A stretch of 64,000 nucleotides of DNA from Syngnathus acus (GCF_901709675.1 NC_051103.1:6247501-6311500), one strand, 5' to 3'. Positions 1 through 13,794 are shown, numbered from the stretch's first letter. The notes: generated from the letters alone by a model not told the origin. Numbers and translations are program-made.

Positions 1-3000
1 AAGGTGACGGTGACTAGCGGCGGAGGCAGCATCTCGTGCCTGCCCGGCGGCATCGCCAGCGCCGAGCGCGTCCCGATGAGCCGGGCCACTTTGTGGCAGG
101 AGGAGAACCGCTGGAGTCGGGCCACCATCCCCTGTAGCCGCAGCGCCTCCTGTCTTAGCCAGCTGGGCCAGAGCCAGCCCGACTCCACCGTCACGACTCA
201 AGATGGTTAGGACAATCATTTGCTTAGTAAAAAAGAAAAAATCAACAACTTATATGAATTACAGATGGCGGAATGATGAGCACTGGACGCAAAGTACGAG
301 TGGAGAGCGGTTACTTTTCCCTGGAAAAAAACAAGTCGGAGCCTTCTCCAAAATCCGCACAGAATTCCCAACCAGCGCAGCCACCCCAGCAACTCCCCCT
401 GTCCTCGTCCACCTCCTCCTGTTCCTTAGGAGCATCCGGTCACAGGTACAACTCTGAACCCGAAGGCCAAATTCCCCCCTGTCCCCCCTCCCCAGGAGCC
501 CTCGCGTCCCCTAGCTACTCCACCGTCAGTTCCTCCCAGAGCTCCCTGGACTCGGAACCCAGCGGCGCCACCGCCGCCTGGGAGGTCCGCGGCGGAGGGA
601 GCGACGCTTGCGCCAATAGCAGAGGGGGTCGCGCAGGCAGGCAGTACGCGGCGCTTTCGGACGTGCCGCGAGCGCGCAGGATGACCTACCGCGAAGCCTT
701 CCGTGCGGAAAAGAAGCAACAAGAGCTAAGAGCGCGCACGCGGAGTCCCGGACGAGAAGAGGTGGCCCGGCTGTTTGGGGAGGAGCGCAGGTGAGAGGAA
801 ATGGATCCCAGTCTTGCATGGCATCTTCTTGACCAAGACGTAGATTCTATTTCGGGGGTGCATGCGTTACTTTCTTTGCTGTGGCTCCTTTCCACTTTTT
901 GCTAGCTCCTTTTGTCGTTTTGATCTTTTCCAGGGGCTTCTGAACAGCAACCCCTCCGACTCTATCCCAAAGCTGTTCCCTGGCGGTCACCGTCGGTTCC
1001 TGCTTTCTCTCATTTCATCTCTTCTCCGCCTGGGAGCGCACACACACAAACGCACACACGCTATCGTTTACACGCACACACGCTCACGTTACTCACGTTT
1101 GCTGGTACAGTACATTGGTTTCCTCTCTTTTTCTGACGCCACCTTAACCGATATTTGTCATCGCTGCTTCTCCTGCAAAGCGGCCATCTTCCAAATCTCT
1201 TTTAATTGAACTGCCGCGTATCATTTCACAATTTACTCTCTGACGTATTGTCAAGTGCATCTCTCGGGGAGAACTTTAAGTTTTATTTATTGAACAGCAA
1301 GGTGATCTTCTGTCGTTCACAGACGTTCGCAAGTCATCGGCCGATTCAAGGAGGAGCGGATGGACACGAGCGGCTCCAGCGAACCGTCATCAGACGTCAC
1401 CCGCGTGCCGCGACAAGGCCGCAGCGAGAGACGTTATCTGGCCTTCAAACCTGTACGTGGAGCTCTGAAGTCCGCTTGACTTACTTCCATTACTGAGAGC
1501 TCGTTCTCTGGTGTTGTCGTAGGACACGTCGTCATCGGAAGCCGGGAATGAGCGCTCGGTCCCGGACGTGTCCGTCTCCACTTTTGCAAACTTAAGAAGA
1601 GCCAAATCGCTTGACCGCAGAGTCACCGAGTCCTCCATGACTGTGAGTTCCTCCAATCGTGTAAATAAAGAAAATTGTACAGGACTTGCGCCAGCCAGCC
1701 AAACAGAGAAAAATGGAGTCCAGAGTGTCAGATGAGCTTAAAAAAATAAATCGTACATGCCATATTTAGTTGAATACCCGGGAATGTGCCAAGGGTGATT
1801 GGAAGTGTTTACTCCTTCCACACTATGAATACGTGTAAAAGTATCCTTAGTTCCTCCACGCGGGATTAAAGCGCTGGCCGGCAAGCTGCTTAAGGGCGCA
1901 AAGGTGTCCTCCCTCACAACGTGAGCCGCTGACCCCAGACCTGCTCAGAGACTTGCGGTAATCGCCACGGTGGCTCCCTGCAATTTAGCCGCAGCTGCCA
2001 ACGACCCCGCCCACCCGCTCGCTCCCACACACTGACAGCGCCACCGCCGCTACTGCCGTTTTATAAATAGCCGACGGTGACAGTTACAGTCGAGCGTGCT
2101 GAGAGTCGTGTCCCCCCCCTCCTCTCGGGGTAGAGCGACAGCAGAGTGGATTGTCAACACATGAAGTGAAGGCAGATAGGCGTCGCGATGACTCTCTGCC
2201 AGACGGTGACTCCGCCGCGCCTGATGAAGCTAAACAAAAACAAGGTAGAGTGCGCGCGGGCCCCGTTCGGACGTTTGCGTTTGACCTCGCTCTCGTCACC
2301 TTTTGGCACTTGCGCTGACTCGGCGGAGGTGGTGAGCTGAAAATCACAAAGCGGTTCATCTTAAGTCAATTTGCCGGTGTCGCACAAACAACTCATGGCC
2401 AATGCTAATTGAACTCCTCCTTTGTCCTCACTACAGCCCGATCTGCTGAACTTCAAAAAAGGATGGATGACCAAGCTCTATGAAGATGGAATGGTAATCC
2501 TCTTTATGGCATCTGCTACATTGTACGCTGCCCGAGTCTATAACTCACCCCCCCCCTCCCCTCCTCAGTGGAAGAAACACTGGTTTGTCCTCACAGATCA
2601 GAGTCTGCGCTACTACAAGGACTCCATAGCTGAAGAGGTGAAGAAGTGTGTCCAAGAGACAATTCTTGTTCCACGTGTTGACAACCTGCTCCGCTCTTCC
2701 CAGGCTTCCGAAGTGGACGGCGAGATTGATCTTTCCACATGTTACGACGTCAAGGAGTTCCCCGTCCAGAGGAATTATGGCTTCCAAATCCTGGTTAGTG
2801 CGTGTCATCCATCGTGTTGCGTCATTTATCACCAGTCGGGATTGAAAAGGACGCGTCGTCGGCTCGTTTAGCCGGGCTGCCCGTTGCCAGTCTATAAACG
2901 GCGTTCAGACGCCATGCGGTGCAACTTAAGGTATCGGGTTTTGCTTTTTGAAGTGATTCTTTGTCTGTCACTTGACTTGTCATGTCACCGTGACATCAGC

Positions 3001-6000
3001 GTCTAAATCTGACGCATCGGTTACCGGCCTCGCTTGCATAATGGCTTTGTAAACATTTGAAACAATGTCAAGAAAAGTAGATTTCACGAGAGCAATAGCT
3101 TTAAAGTGGTTATCTTTTGTTTACATTTACTCGAATGATCTTCCGTGGCTATTTTTTGGCGGATGTCAGAAATAGAGTCGCCGAGGGGATCGTCGTGTCT
3201 TTGGCGGAGTTGATGTCAAGAAATTAATAACTCCAGTATTTATATCCGCAATTTGCTCTCACGACAGAGAGGCTCCTGTAAATGCAGTCACACCTTTCTA
3301 ACCCTTGCCCATTGTGTTGTCAGTGTGCAGAAGGCGCGTGCACCCTCTCAGCCATGACCTCCGGAATCCGCCGCAACTGGATCCAGGCCATTATGAAGAA
3401 CGCTCGACCCACCGTCGCCCCCGACGTCACTCGGTAATACCCGGAGAGATGCAACACGGATGCCAGCGCCGCTTTTCTCACCTACTTGAACTTACTCCCT
3501 CCCCCCCACCCTCTGTTTCCTCCTCTTCCTCCTCCCAAACCGGTGTTTACAACCTGCTTCCAGGAAAAACATCTCACTGAAACTATCGGTTCTGAAGCCC
3601 AGGTTGGAAAGCTTGTGCGTTGAATGTCACCTAACCCCTCCCAACTTGCCTTCTTCCTCTAAAAAGTGATGTCATTGTCCTGCCCGATGTCATGTGACGT
3701 TGAGTCGTGTCTCCTTGTCAGCCGGCTCGCTCGACATCCTCGGATAACCCCCGCTCGATCGGCAGCGACCGACTTGTCGGAATGAAGATGTGCGTCGTCA
3801 TGTCAGGCATGCCGGTATTAGCTCGGGTGACATGTCGATATACATTCTCTGACGGTCGTAAAGACAATCTCAACCTACTAGTGTGTCTCGTAGGCTGGAG
3901 GTGTGGTATTTTTGGCATTTCTGCAGTTAGCGCCTTCTCACCAGGGAGCGACCCGTCCTGACGGAATCATCTGGCTCCATTGTGTCACTTTTTAAAAACC
4001 GCCCTGCCTGTCAATTCCAAACACGGCAATCCATCCAGTTTACCGCAAATACATTCTTCACGCTGAGCCGGTGTATAAATGGCATTAAGAGAAGGCGTCT
4101 GCCATCGGGCTTATTTTAGCTTCTGTGTATAAACACTAAAGCTGCTTTCAGACCGGTGCGTCGTGCGCTTGGATTTTCATGTGTCTAACTGTGTGTCTGT
4201 TTTTTTTTTAAGCACGCAGTTCAATGTGGCTCCACTGAATGTTCCCAAAGATTTGTAAATACGTGGGAAAGGCCTGATGTGTGTTTTTGTTTTTGTTTTT
4301 CCTCCCCATTCAGATCCGTCTCCGAGGAGAAAATACAAACGCAGGTGCTGCTGGAGCCGTGTCAACAGGTCAAGCCCGAGCCGAGCCCCTGTCCCGGCGG
4401 GCCCCCCGATACCGACGGCCCCAGGCAACCCACGGACAACGGGGCCTCCGCGCCTCCCTCGGAAGCGCGGAAAAGCAGAGTTCGCGAGCGCAGACGGGAA
4501 GGCCGCTCCAAGACATTTGACTGGTCCGAGTTCAAAACCGAAAAGAAAGACAAGCCGGCCAACGAGCGAGCGGACACCGTCGACCACGGCTCGTCACTTT
4601 CCACCACCGCATCCCGCTGCTCCGTTTCCCCCTCCCCAGTCCCTACCTCGGCCCTGCAAACCCGCCGTGTATCGGACGCCTGCCCCGCCTCCACGACAGA
4701 AGATAACAACGCGAGCCACTTACCGAATCCCGTTCTGGTCACTTCCACCTTGAATACCGTCTCTCCCGCGCAACCGTCCTTACCTGATCGACAAGAGCAA
4801 GGGCGGATGGAGGTGGACCGCAACGAAGATGGGTCGGGCGTGAAGGAGGAGATCGAGCAGCGGTGGCACCAGGTGGAGACCACACCGCTAAGAGAGGAGA
4901 AGCAAGTGCCCATCAGCACCACGACACACAATTCCGACGCTGACAGACTGCCCGCGCACGAGCTGGCTGCACTGCTAGACAAAGAGGTCGGACTTTAAAA
5001 AAAGAAATCCTCAAAGTCTGTTTTTGAATTTGACTCCGTTTTGCTTTTCAGTTGGGGCAGAAGCAAAAAGAGCTGGACCAACTTCAGAGACAGAACAATT
5101 TGTTAAAGGAGCAGCTGGAAGACGCGCTGGGAAGAGAGCAAAGTGCTCGAGATGGCTACGTCCTGCAGGTAAGGAAAAATGGCCGAAAATATCAACGGTA
5201 TTGCATCAATGTAACCTGGATGGAATCGAACTAACCGGGTGCGGGTTCTAATCTGAATCTGAAATGCATGATTGTGATCTTTAGCATGTGGTTTATCCAT
5301 GCTTTGTTACGGAGTTTCACATCTCCTGGGAACGTAACTCACTGGAATTTGACGAGAGGGCCTTGCGCTGTGCTTTTTCCTTTGTTTCATCTGTGCTTTG
5401 TGTGTATGTGTCGTTTCTTGGCCTGTTTTTTTTTTTTTTCTCCTAAGAAATGAAATTAACCGTGGATGGATGGGTCTATTTTGCATGGATTTTGTGAATT
5501 TTTGACCTGATGGCTCTTTTGGAATTAATTGCGTATTGACCATGCATGCTAAACAGTTTGGTTTTGTTTTCCCCATCACATCAGAAAAGAGTGTCACATT
5601 TGTTTACAGTTTTGGTTCACTACATTCATCGACCCGCCCCCCACATTTCTCAATTGTTTTTTTGTCACGTCACCCCTGAAAAAGCACAGCAATGGAGGGA
5701 GAGGAAAAAAAAAAATTGGCGTCAAGAAACTCGAGATGTGGTTCTCCGTATCAAAACAGGGAACGCGAGGCGACGCAACTAATCGAGCTTGTTTGATCGA
5801 TCTCTTTAAAGAGTGCCACGCCCCCCACCTTCTCGCCATGGCAACACTTGCACAAGCTAAACCAAGACTTGCAGGGCGAGTTAGAGTCCCAAAAGCGCAA
5901 GCAAGACCTCGCTCACCAGCAGATCAAAACACTCAAACGGAGCTACACCCAAGCCCAGAGCGCCGCCGACCGCCACGAGGCGGATATTCAAGCCCTGCAG

Positions 6001-9000
6001 TCCAAGCTGGCGTCCGCCTTGGCTGAAATCTCAGCCAGCGAACAAGCCGTGGCTCGTATGCGCAATGAGCTCAAGCTGGAGCAAGAGCGATCCAAGGAGC
6101 AAGAAGAGGAATACGGACGCAGCGAAGCCACCTTGCGAGCCCAGCTCAAAGACAGCGAAAGCAGACTCCGTGAGGTGGAGGCCAGCCTTTTAGAGAGGAA
6201 CCAGGCCCTCCGGCAGCTGGAGCACCAGCAGGCCCTACAGCGAGACCACGTGAGAGAAATCCAGAGGTTACAGGATAAACTGCAAGAGGTGACCGCACGA
6301 CTGGCCGCCACAGAAGAAGGGCAGGCGTTGAAGGACGAGCGCCTGAGAAAGGAGCAGCTTGGCCTTCAAGAATGCCACGAGAGGGAAAGACAGAATCTGT
6401 GCAGGAGGTTAGCTGAAGCGGAGAGCACGCAGAAGGAAATGGAGGTCAGACTAGGGGAGGCCCAACAGCAGGTGGAGGCCCTGTTAAGGGGCCGGCGGGG
6501 CTCGGCGGCAATCGAGCGCAATGAGGAATTGCTCAAGTTGCAGGAAGAGCTCACCCAAAAGAGCAATACGTCGGAGGCCCTGAGAGAGAGCGTCCGTCGA
6601 CTGGAAGAAGAGAGAGCTCTGCTCACGCGCCGTTGTCAGGAGCTCCTCAACCAGATTGCCGAGGCGGACCGGGAGGTCAACAAACTCCGCGAGCGCCTCC
6701 GAGGCGAAGAGGCGGATTATTGCTCTCTGGAAAACTCGTACGAGAGGGCCACCCGGGAGTTTCAGAGGATCAGCCAATTCCTCCGGGAAAAAGAGGAGGA
6801 GATCCGTCAGACTAAGGAAACGTACGAACGGCTGATGAAGCGCAAAGAGGAGGACTTGAAAGAGGCTCTGGTTAAAATGACCGCGCTGGGCAACAGCTTG
6901 GAAGAAACGGAACAGAAGCTCCAAGCTAAGGAGGATCTTCTCTGTCGAATGACGCAACCGGTCGAGCCCGGCGGCGCTGAGCAAAATATAAAAGCCAAGC
7001 TGGCGCTGGCGGAGAATCGCATCGCCGAACTGGAGCGGCACCTCGACGCGCTGCAGCTCGGCTACGCCGATCTCCAACTGAGGAAGAAACACGTCCAAGA
7101 ACAGAGCCCGCGAGGAAGTTTGATTCCGGATGAGGAGAGCCCGCCGTCCAAAACAGAGGACGCAGACGAGGAGTCCCGAGCCAAGAAACCGAGAATCCGT
7201 TTTTCCAACATTCAGTGCCAAAAATATAACTGCCCGGACGATTGCCGTAACGATGATGTTAACCAGACAGACTTTGATTCCACTCCAGCACTTTGCTCCC
7301 CCGATACCGCCTTCCCGCATCCCAGTGACTCCGAGAAGTTTATCTCCATCGTACGTGCCCTGGAAACTAAACTGCTCGCCACGGAGGAAAAGCTCAAAAA
7401 TCTCACTCGAAATCTCCAGGAGCGTCGTTCCACACACGCCGAAGATCAGAAGACGGTCCAAAAGGAGCCTTTAGGTTGCGACGACAGCGGCGGGCCTCAG
7501 ATAACGGATCCTTACGCCAAGGCCCTCCTTTGCGTGGAAACCAGTCGGCAGAAAGTCAAGGCCTTTTTGTCGGGCTCTCACGATAACTCTGAGTCACAGC
7601 TTCACTCCTTGTCACAAGTGGAGAAAGAACTTTTCAGCGCATCGGCGTATATCCGCCACGGCCAGAAGACCTTGGAGGAACTGTCGCCGTCCGGCCCTCA
7701 AATGCAGACCGAGGAAGCTTTGGATCAAGAAGCAATCCACCTCTTTGCCAAAACACTGTCTTTCGAAGCGCTCGTTCTGAATAAAATGGCCTCGCTTCTA
7801 CAGACGTCTGAGTCGGACCTTCTCCAAACGCTGAGCGCCGTTTGGGAAGACGCGGAGGACATTCAAAGCGCCGATTGTTTAGCAATCGTTTACGCCGACG
7901 TCCTGAGCAGAAAGTTGACGTTAGAGGCCGAATTGCGGAAAGAGCCGGAGAGGGAGGCGACACCCCGGGACGGCGCCACATCGCAAGACGTTACGGCTGA
8001 GCCGGACGTTAACGCCACAGCCGTCTTTAATAGCGTCATCAAAGCAGAAGTGTCCTACTCCATTCAAAACCTGAAGCTCGGCTACGAAGAGAAAGTCCGG
8101 CTACTTCAAGGGCAGCTGGCCGAAGCCCACCGCAAACTCCGTGAAAGGGAAACGGCCTTGAAAGCCATCATCGATGCGTCCAAGAGGTCCGATTTAAAAA
8201 GCGTGATCAAAGAAGTCAAGAGCAACTTTGGCTCGGGCAAACAAAAGTTAGCCGACATCTGCCCGCCCGAACTGGCGCCGTACGCCGAGCAGATCCAATC
8301 GCAGGAAGCCCGCGACCTGGCCGAAAGAATCGTCGAGCGCCATCTGGACGGCGTCGACTCGGCCGAGTCTCTTCAAAGCGCCCATCGCGGCTTGGCCGCC
8401 GAGCTTCGACAACAAGCGGAAAAGCTCCACGAGTACGCTCAAGAAATACAAAACACCGGGAAGCACCCCGAGCTGGCCAAAATGCTCTCTGCGCTTTTCG
8501 GGCCCGGGACATCCCACCTTTTCACGAGCACGTCACTTTGCATGCGCGAAGCTCTCATCCAGGCTCAGGTGGCCTACGTGGCGTGCAGGTTGCGATGGGC
8601 TCACCGACGAAACGTGGCCCGCTGCGAGCGGACGCAGCAGAGCATGGACGCTCTGGTGCGGCAGCACGCCCGCAGCGTCAGGGCCATTCAAGAGAAATAC
8701 CAAACATCTCTCCAGCGGGAGCGCCACCACTTAGAGCAGGCCCTGGAGCAGCTCCAGAAGGAGAACGCCACCCTCAAGGAGGAAGTGGGCCAGCGTTCAA
8801 CACAACTGTCAAAACAGCAAGAGCAGCTGGCCCAACTGGGGGAACATTTTCAGATCCAAGTGGAAGAGCTGGAGCAGAAGCACCGGGAAGAGCTACGCCG
8901 AGCTGAGAAAGACCACACCGCGACGGAGCTGGCTCTCTCGGAGGCGGCAGCGGACAGCCGGCAACAGCTGAAGGACCTGCTGGCCGACATGGACGCCATG

Positions 9001-11937
9001 AAGGAGCGGCACCAGAGTCACGTCAAAACGATCCAGGCCGACTTTGAGCAGAGAATCGCCGGGCTTCGGCGGATCTACGAAGACCAGATTGTCACCGTGC
9101 GGTCTCCGATGGAAGAGGAGGAAGAAGGCGGGGCGGCCAAGTCCGAGGGGCAGACCGTGGTTCTTCTGAGGGACAGGATCCAGGAACTGGAGACTCAGAT
9201 GAACACCATGAGGGACGAACTGGAGAGCAAGCACCTGGAAGGAGATGTGGCCAGCCTGAGGGCGAAATACCAGCGAGACCTTGAAAGTCTGAAGGTTTTT
9301 GTCGTTCCACTTTTACTCTAGCAATCTCGTAAGTAGAATTTAGCGATGATTCTGAACGGCGTAGTAGATCCATTTCCGCCTGCGCTGACTTGCTTCAACC
9401 TAATTTTAACCCTCTTCAACTCGCATAGCTCAGCTTGAGGTGTTTTGCTTGCATGACCGCATGGAGACGATAAATGTGCACGCAATTAGATCAACTTTAG
9501 CAATCTTTTTTTTTTTGGGGGGGTGACTAAACTTGCTTGCCTTTTTTTGTCAGGCCACGTGCGAGCGTGGCTTTACAGCGATGGAGGAAACCCACCACAA
9601 GGTGGTTGAAGACCTCCAAAGGCAGCATCAGAGAGAGATCGCCAAACTGATGGAGGAACGAGAGAGGCTCCTGGCTGAGGAGACGGCTGCTACCATTGCT
9701 GGTACATCCCCGCCGGCCAAGCGCGATGCTAATTTCCTTAGCGTGTGAATGGCCTTTCTCATTGTAGGTTTGCATTCAGCTAACTGACTTTTATCCTCCA
9801 AGTGTAATTGTGCGCAATGTCTCCTTCCCCCCCCCCCCCCTCGCTAGCTATCGAAGCTATGAAGAATGCACACAAGGAGGAACTGGAGAAGAACCAGCGC
9901 TCCCAGCTCAGCGGCCTCAACTCTGATATTGATGAACTTCGATTACAATACGAGTATGATTTTTTAGTTGCGGAAGTGGAAGTAAAATCAAACAACATAG
10001 CTAGCCTAATAGCATAGTCATCTTTGAATTTTTTTTTTTTTTGCAAATTGATATGAACTCGAGTTGTACATGACTGTCCAGGGAGGAGCTGCAGTCCATC
10101 CAGAGGGAGCTGGAGGTTTTGTCCGAGCAGTATTCTCAGAAATGTCTGGAGAACGCCCACTTGGCTCAGGCCCTGGAGGCCGAGCGGCAGGCCCTCAGGC
10201 AGTGCCAGCGAGAGAACCAGGAGCTCAACGCTCACAACCAGGTTGGAACGTGTCCGTGCGTGCTTGCCCGCTCAAGGTCGCCGCTCCCTTAACTCCGTGC
10301 CGGTCCGGCAGGAATTGAATAATCGTCTGAGCGCCGAGATCACGCGGATGCGCTCGTCTTTCAGCGGCGAGACGGCGCTGTCGCCCACCACGCAAGGCAA
10401 AGACGTCTACGAACTGGAGGTGTGTTGAAGCCTCGCGCTTGGCATTTAAAACGTCGTTAACTTTGTCGGTCGTCCCGAAGGTGCTGCTTCGGATCAAGGA
10501 GTCCGAGATTCAGTATCTGAAACAGGAAATCCACTCTTTGAAGGATGAGCTGCAGTCGGCGCTCCGGGTCAGTACATGGTCATGGTTTGGTGGAGTTTTG
10601 ATTTGTTTATTTCTTTATTTTTGGCAGAGTAAATTACACGAGATGATGTCATTCATGCGTTCTGCCAACAGGATAAGAAGTACACCACGGACAAATATAA
10701 AGACATCTATACGGAGCTGAGCATTGTCAAAGCAAAGGCCGACTGCGATATCGGAAAACTGAAGGAGAAGCTGCTCATTGCCACCGAAGCGTTAGGCGAG
10801 AGGAGCGTGGACGGGACCGTTACTTCAGGATACGGTGACTCATCGCTAAGTGCGACGAGAACAATCTTTGACTGCGACCATTCAACCAAAAGTGTCATGT
10901 CGTGCTGGTTGTCTTTGCAGACATCATGAAATCCAAAAGTAACCCTGACTTCACGAAAAAAGAACAAACGACAACCTCCAAGCCATCCAGGGGTGTCAGG
11001 TCAAAGGCAAGTGTCACCTTATTTTTTATTTCTTTTTTTGGCTGTGCGGTGAAATCCATTCGCTTGTCAAATGGTGCGTGGCTTGTCATGCGTGTGTTTT
11101 GTCCGCCAGTCTGTCACTGGACAGGTGTCGTGGGATAGCTGACACTCCTCATGCGGGTCTTAAGCCCTCCCCCAAAACCCGCCCGTGAGACACCGTATGT
11201 ATATATCTCCAAATAAGCACGTTGTGGAACAAAAGCATCCTTTGCATGACATTGACCTCACCTCCTTTCTGCTTATATGATGCACTCACCTCCCGGACAA
11301 CTAATTGCAGAACTATGAAAAGCGTGAGGCTAATTTGCATGCTGTCATTTGACCACATTTCACAATATTAGCGAGCTGAAGACTTTTTATCACGACCTCA
11401 AGGATGTTCAGGCCACAATCTTAAAAGATATCACCCAGAAGCGCCTTGACTTTCGGGTTCAATTCATTCCAAACCAAGGTAAAGGTTGAAAAGCTACATG
11501 GTACCAAGGTAAAGGTTGAAAAGCTACATGGTATTTTAAAACAAAAAAAAAAGCAATGCATAACATTGCACTCTGGCCTTTTTCCTGATTTCTCTTATCT
11601 ACTGCCCCCTGGTGGCCAAACCATGCACATCAGAAGAACCAATACAGTAACCATTGACAAATCATGCACAAACTGTTCACTTTTTTTAATTATTTGTCAA
11701 ACTACGAATGAATGTTTGTAAAATACTATGCTGTGGATGCCCGCCCCATTTCCCGTCCTCCGTGCGCATCCTTTTTGCCATCGTCTTTCCGCCGCTCGCT
11801 CGCTCGCTCGCTCGCTCGCTGTTGTGTCCTCCCAAATTGTCATGGTCCTGTGTTGTCTTTGGCAGAGCCTGAAAGAGGGACTGAGCGTGCAAGAGCGCAT
11901 GAAGCTGTTTGAGGCAAAAGATTCCAAAAACATCTGA
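1..11937 (+). CDS. mprip: mprip, myosin phosphatase Rho-interacting protein (3' part, 19 exons, 5' end outside window)
   Basis: Scaffold that links RhoA and myosin phosphatase to actin stress fibres (family knowledge). Exons by splice sites and phase: <1-205, 265-790, 1323-1452, 1523-1642, 2437-2493, 2569-2637, 2704-2793, 3324-3433, 4314-4986, 5052-5168, ~5857-9294, 9554-9701, 9848-9953, 10082-10241, 10312-10419, 10481-10567, 10672-10834, 10921-11006, 11866-11937 (TGA). This gives about 2,150 codons in the window. A PH domain runs over 2437-3433 ([62 protein letters not shown]). The [10 protein letters not shown] and [20 protein letters not shown] segments at 4500-4920 and the C-terminus ([38 protein letters not shown]) match MPRIP better than its paralogue TRIOBP. 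The exon-18 donor is GC (11007). The exact start of the giant exon is uncertain (5857 or 5875). Confidence 0.93.
5857..9294 (+). other. mprip: Giant coiled-coil exon of mprip (long-isoform cassette)
   Basis: One open exon of about 3.44 kb encoding roughly 1,146 residues. The first ~420 residues are dense in Glu, Gln, Arg, Lys and Leu heptads. An acidic, Ser-rich linker follows around 7100-7320. Then comes a mostly helical segment with a Cys-containing stretch near 8520-8650 and a second long coiled coil (8640-9290). It begins and ends in phase 0. Exon 10 ends in phase 0 at 5168 and exon 12 starts in phase 0 at 9554, so skipping this exon would join the two segments that are adjacent in the short human MPRIP protein. 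It is therefore a frame-neutral cassette distinguishing long and short isoforms. Codon use is normal and no stop interrupts it. Acceptor candidates are AG at 5855-5856 or 5873-5874. Confidence 0.8.
11473..11532. repeat. Perfect 30-bp tandem duplication
   Basis: Two identical 30-bp units (11473-11502 and 11503-11532, beginning accaaggtaaagg) lie head to tail in the last intron of mprip. It is a recent small duplication or 2-copy minisatellite, with no coding role visible. Confidence 0.9.
11600..11618 (-). promoter_or_regulatory. Strong CTCF-like motif in the last mprip intron
   Basis: On the minus strand this reads tggccaccagggggcagta, nearly identical to the canonical vertebrate CTCF core (CCASYAGRKGGCRS). 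It is sequence-only evidence. Other motifs of the same kind are at 13528, 29147, 44263, 47160 and 51702. Confidence 0.55.
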
Positions 11938-12510
11938 ATACCACAACCCCGAAGCTTCTCCTCTCTTCACCGGCACTTGTTTTTATAATATCCTTTTTTT
12001 TTGCCATGAGCTCAATTTAGGACAGGTGAGAGTGAAAGGTCTGCTTTCAAGACAAAAAGCCTCTGATTTCCTAGAAGGCAAAATTTTGCATGTTCAACTA
12101 ACAGTCTTACTGGACTGAACAAACAAGTCTCATAGTAAAAAAAGAAAAGAAAAATGGTCATTTAAGTTGGGGAAGTGCAAAATAAGCTGTGAGGGATACA
12201 TGGCAGCATTTTTAACCCCCCTTCCCATATGCCAAAATAAATTACACTCTGAAATAATATATACAGTATATATTTCCTGACATTAATAATTTGTCTGCTG
12301 TAATTTATTCTTATTGTTACAATTTCTATATCGGAATGATTTTAATGTGTTTGGTGTACTTAACTACTTGAGATTCAGTATGTAAGCGTGTGGTTTGTTC
12401 TGTTGACTGAGGCATCTGCTGTAATATCTATTTGAGTTTGTGGAATTTTTGTGATGCTTATATAAGGTTTTGTATTTTTGTTTTTATATCCAATAAATTG
12501 TCTGTGTGAT
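11938..12510 (+). terminator. mprip: mprip 3' UTR with two poly(A) signals
   Basis: After the TGA at 11935-11937 the sequence turns AT-rich. AATAAA hexamers occur near 12236 and near 12491, the latter followed by a GT-rich stretch (ttgtctgtgtgatgggg) typical of a downstream element. I take the distal one as the main cleavage site. From 12510 to 13300 I see only AT-rich sequence, including an AT dinucleotide tract at 12882-12921. Confidence 0.6.
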
Positions 12511-13301
12511 GGGGTAGGGAAAGGTTGAACATGGCGATTGGCTGACGCTTCAATCTGGAAGTCGTCTGTATTTCAGTTTGTGTGACAATACATGTTTGGC
12601 ATGATTATATTGAGCACGCGGCCTCAACTTCCTATTTTGACACTTAAGTGCGTAACTCTCGTTACATAAGCTCTGCTTTGCAAGTCCTACTGTTTCACTG
12701 TTACTGTGAGGTGCAATTCCCAGAAGCACTTGGCCCGACCCCTGACCTCTCATTTGCATTCTAATTGTGCCTCAACCCAGTGGAAAAACACAAACCACTC
12801 ATAATGAATCCCAATACATATTTAAATAAACAGAAACGTGCAGCTATTGAGACACACTGTATAGTATTGAAATGCTTTTGAGATATATATATATATATAC
12901 ATATATATATATGTATATATATGAAATAAATGTTTGGAAAATTCCAATATTTTTCTCCTGTGATCTGTCACTCTCTTCCAAAAGGTCTTCAAAGGAGAGG
13001 AAAGAAATGTAACAGCATTTGGCCCTCATCACGATTGAAGGAATTGTTGATTGACATCCGAGCATTGTGGAAATACAAATTGAAAATCAATCTGTTAGCA
13101 GACTTTTCCTTATTCGTTCCAGACAACAAATAAGGAACTGAAGCTGTACAACAATTTTAGTGTTTCTATTTTAAAAGTAAAACAACCATGCATTTTACCA
13201 TGTGTTATATCTGCTTCCAAACCTAATACTGTCCTTATAATAAACAAAAACCTAATCCTAAACAGTACAAACGTGTATAATAAAAAAAAAATAAAAAAAA
13301 A

Positions 13302-13502
13302 GGTAAAGACCCAATGATTGTCTCACACACACACACACTTCTGGGTGTGGTGAAATTTGTCTCTGCATTTAACCCATCCCCGAAGGGAGCAGTGAGCAGC
13401 AGCGGTGCCGCGCCCGGGAATCATTTGGTGATCTAACCCCCCAATTCCAACCCTTAATGCTGAGTGCCAAGCAGGGAGGCAATGGGTCCCATTTTTATAG
13501 TC
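13302..13502 (-). mobile_element. Teleost SINE remnant, head truncated
   Basis: The stretch with a CA run at 13324-13339, the segment gcagcagcggtgccgcgcc, and the words 'taaccccccaattccaaccc' and 'gagtgccaagcagggaggca' matches a very common fish interspersed repeat as I remember it. On the minus strand the 3' end lies at ~13302 (caatcattgggtc). The tRNA-derived head expected beyond 13502 is missing, so the copy is 5'-truncated. Confidence 0.65.
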
Positions 13503-13527
13503 TAGTCAGCAGTAGTCACCATGACAG

Positions 13528-13545
13528 GTCACCTGGTGGCGCTAG
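13528..13545 (+). promoter_or_regulatory. CTCF-like motif
   Basis: gtcacctggtggcgctag matches the CTCF core with one or two deviations. It abuts the truncated end of the SINE. Confidence 0.4.
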
Positions 13546-13794
13546 TGTGCAAAGCGCCGTTGGACGAGCAGGCGAAGAAGATTTGAATTGACGGATGTGA
13601 CGTCATATCTTCAGGTGACCTGGAGACGGGTGTGCTCAAGGGAATGTGGGTGTGTTGCCAGCACACACGTTTCTGACGAGTCTTTTTCTTGTTTGTAGCA
13701 GGATTTCTTTGGCATTTTCTCAGGTAAGCGAGCAAACGAACAAACGTCTGTCGTTTATTGCCGTTTCTTACGACGCTTTTTATTGTATCTCTCG

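Noticed and set aside
6484-7461. 325-codon open frame on the minus strand
   Set aside because: It is the antisense shadow of the mprip giant exon, whose composition avoids antisense stops.
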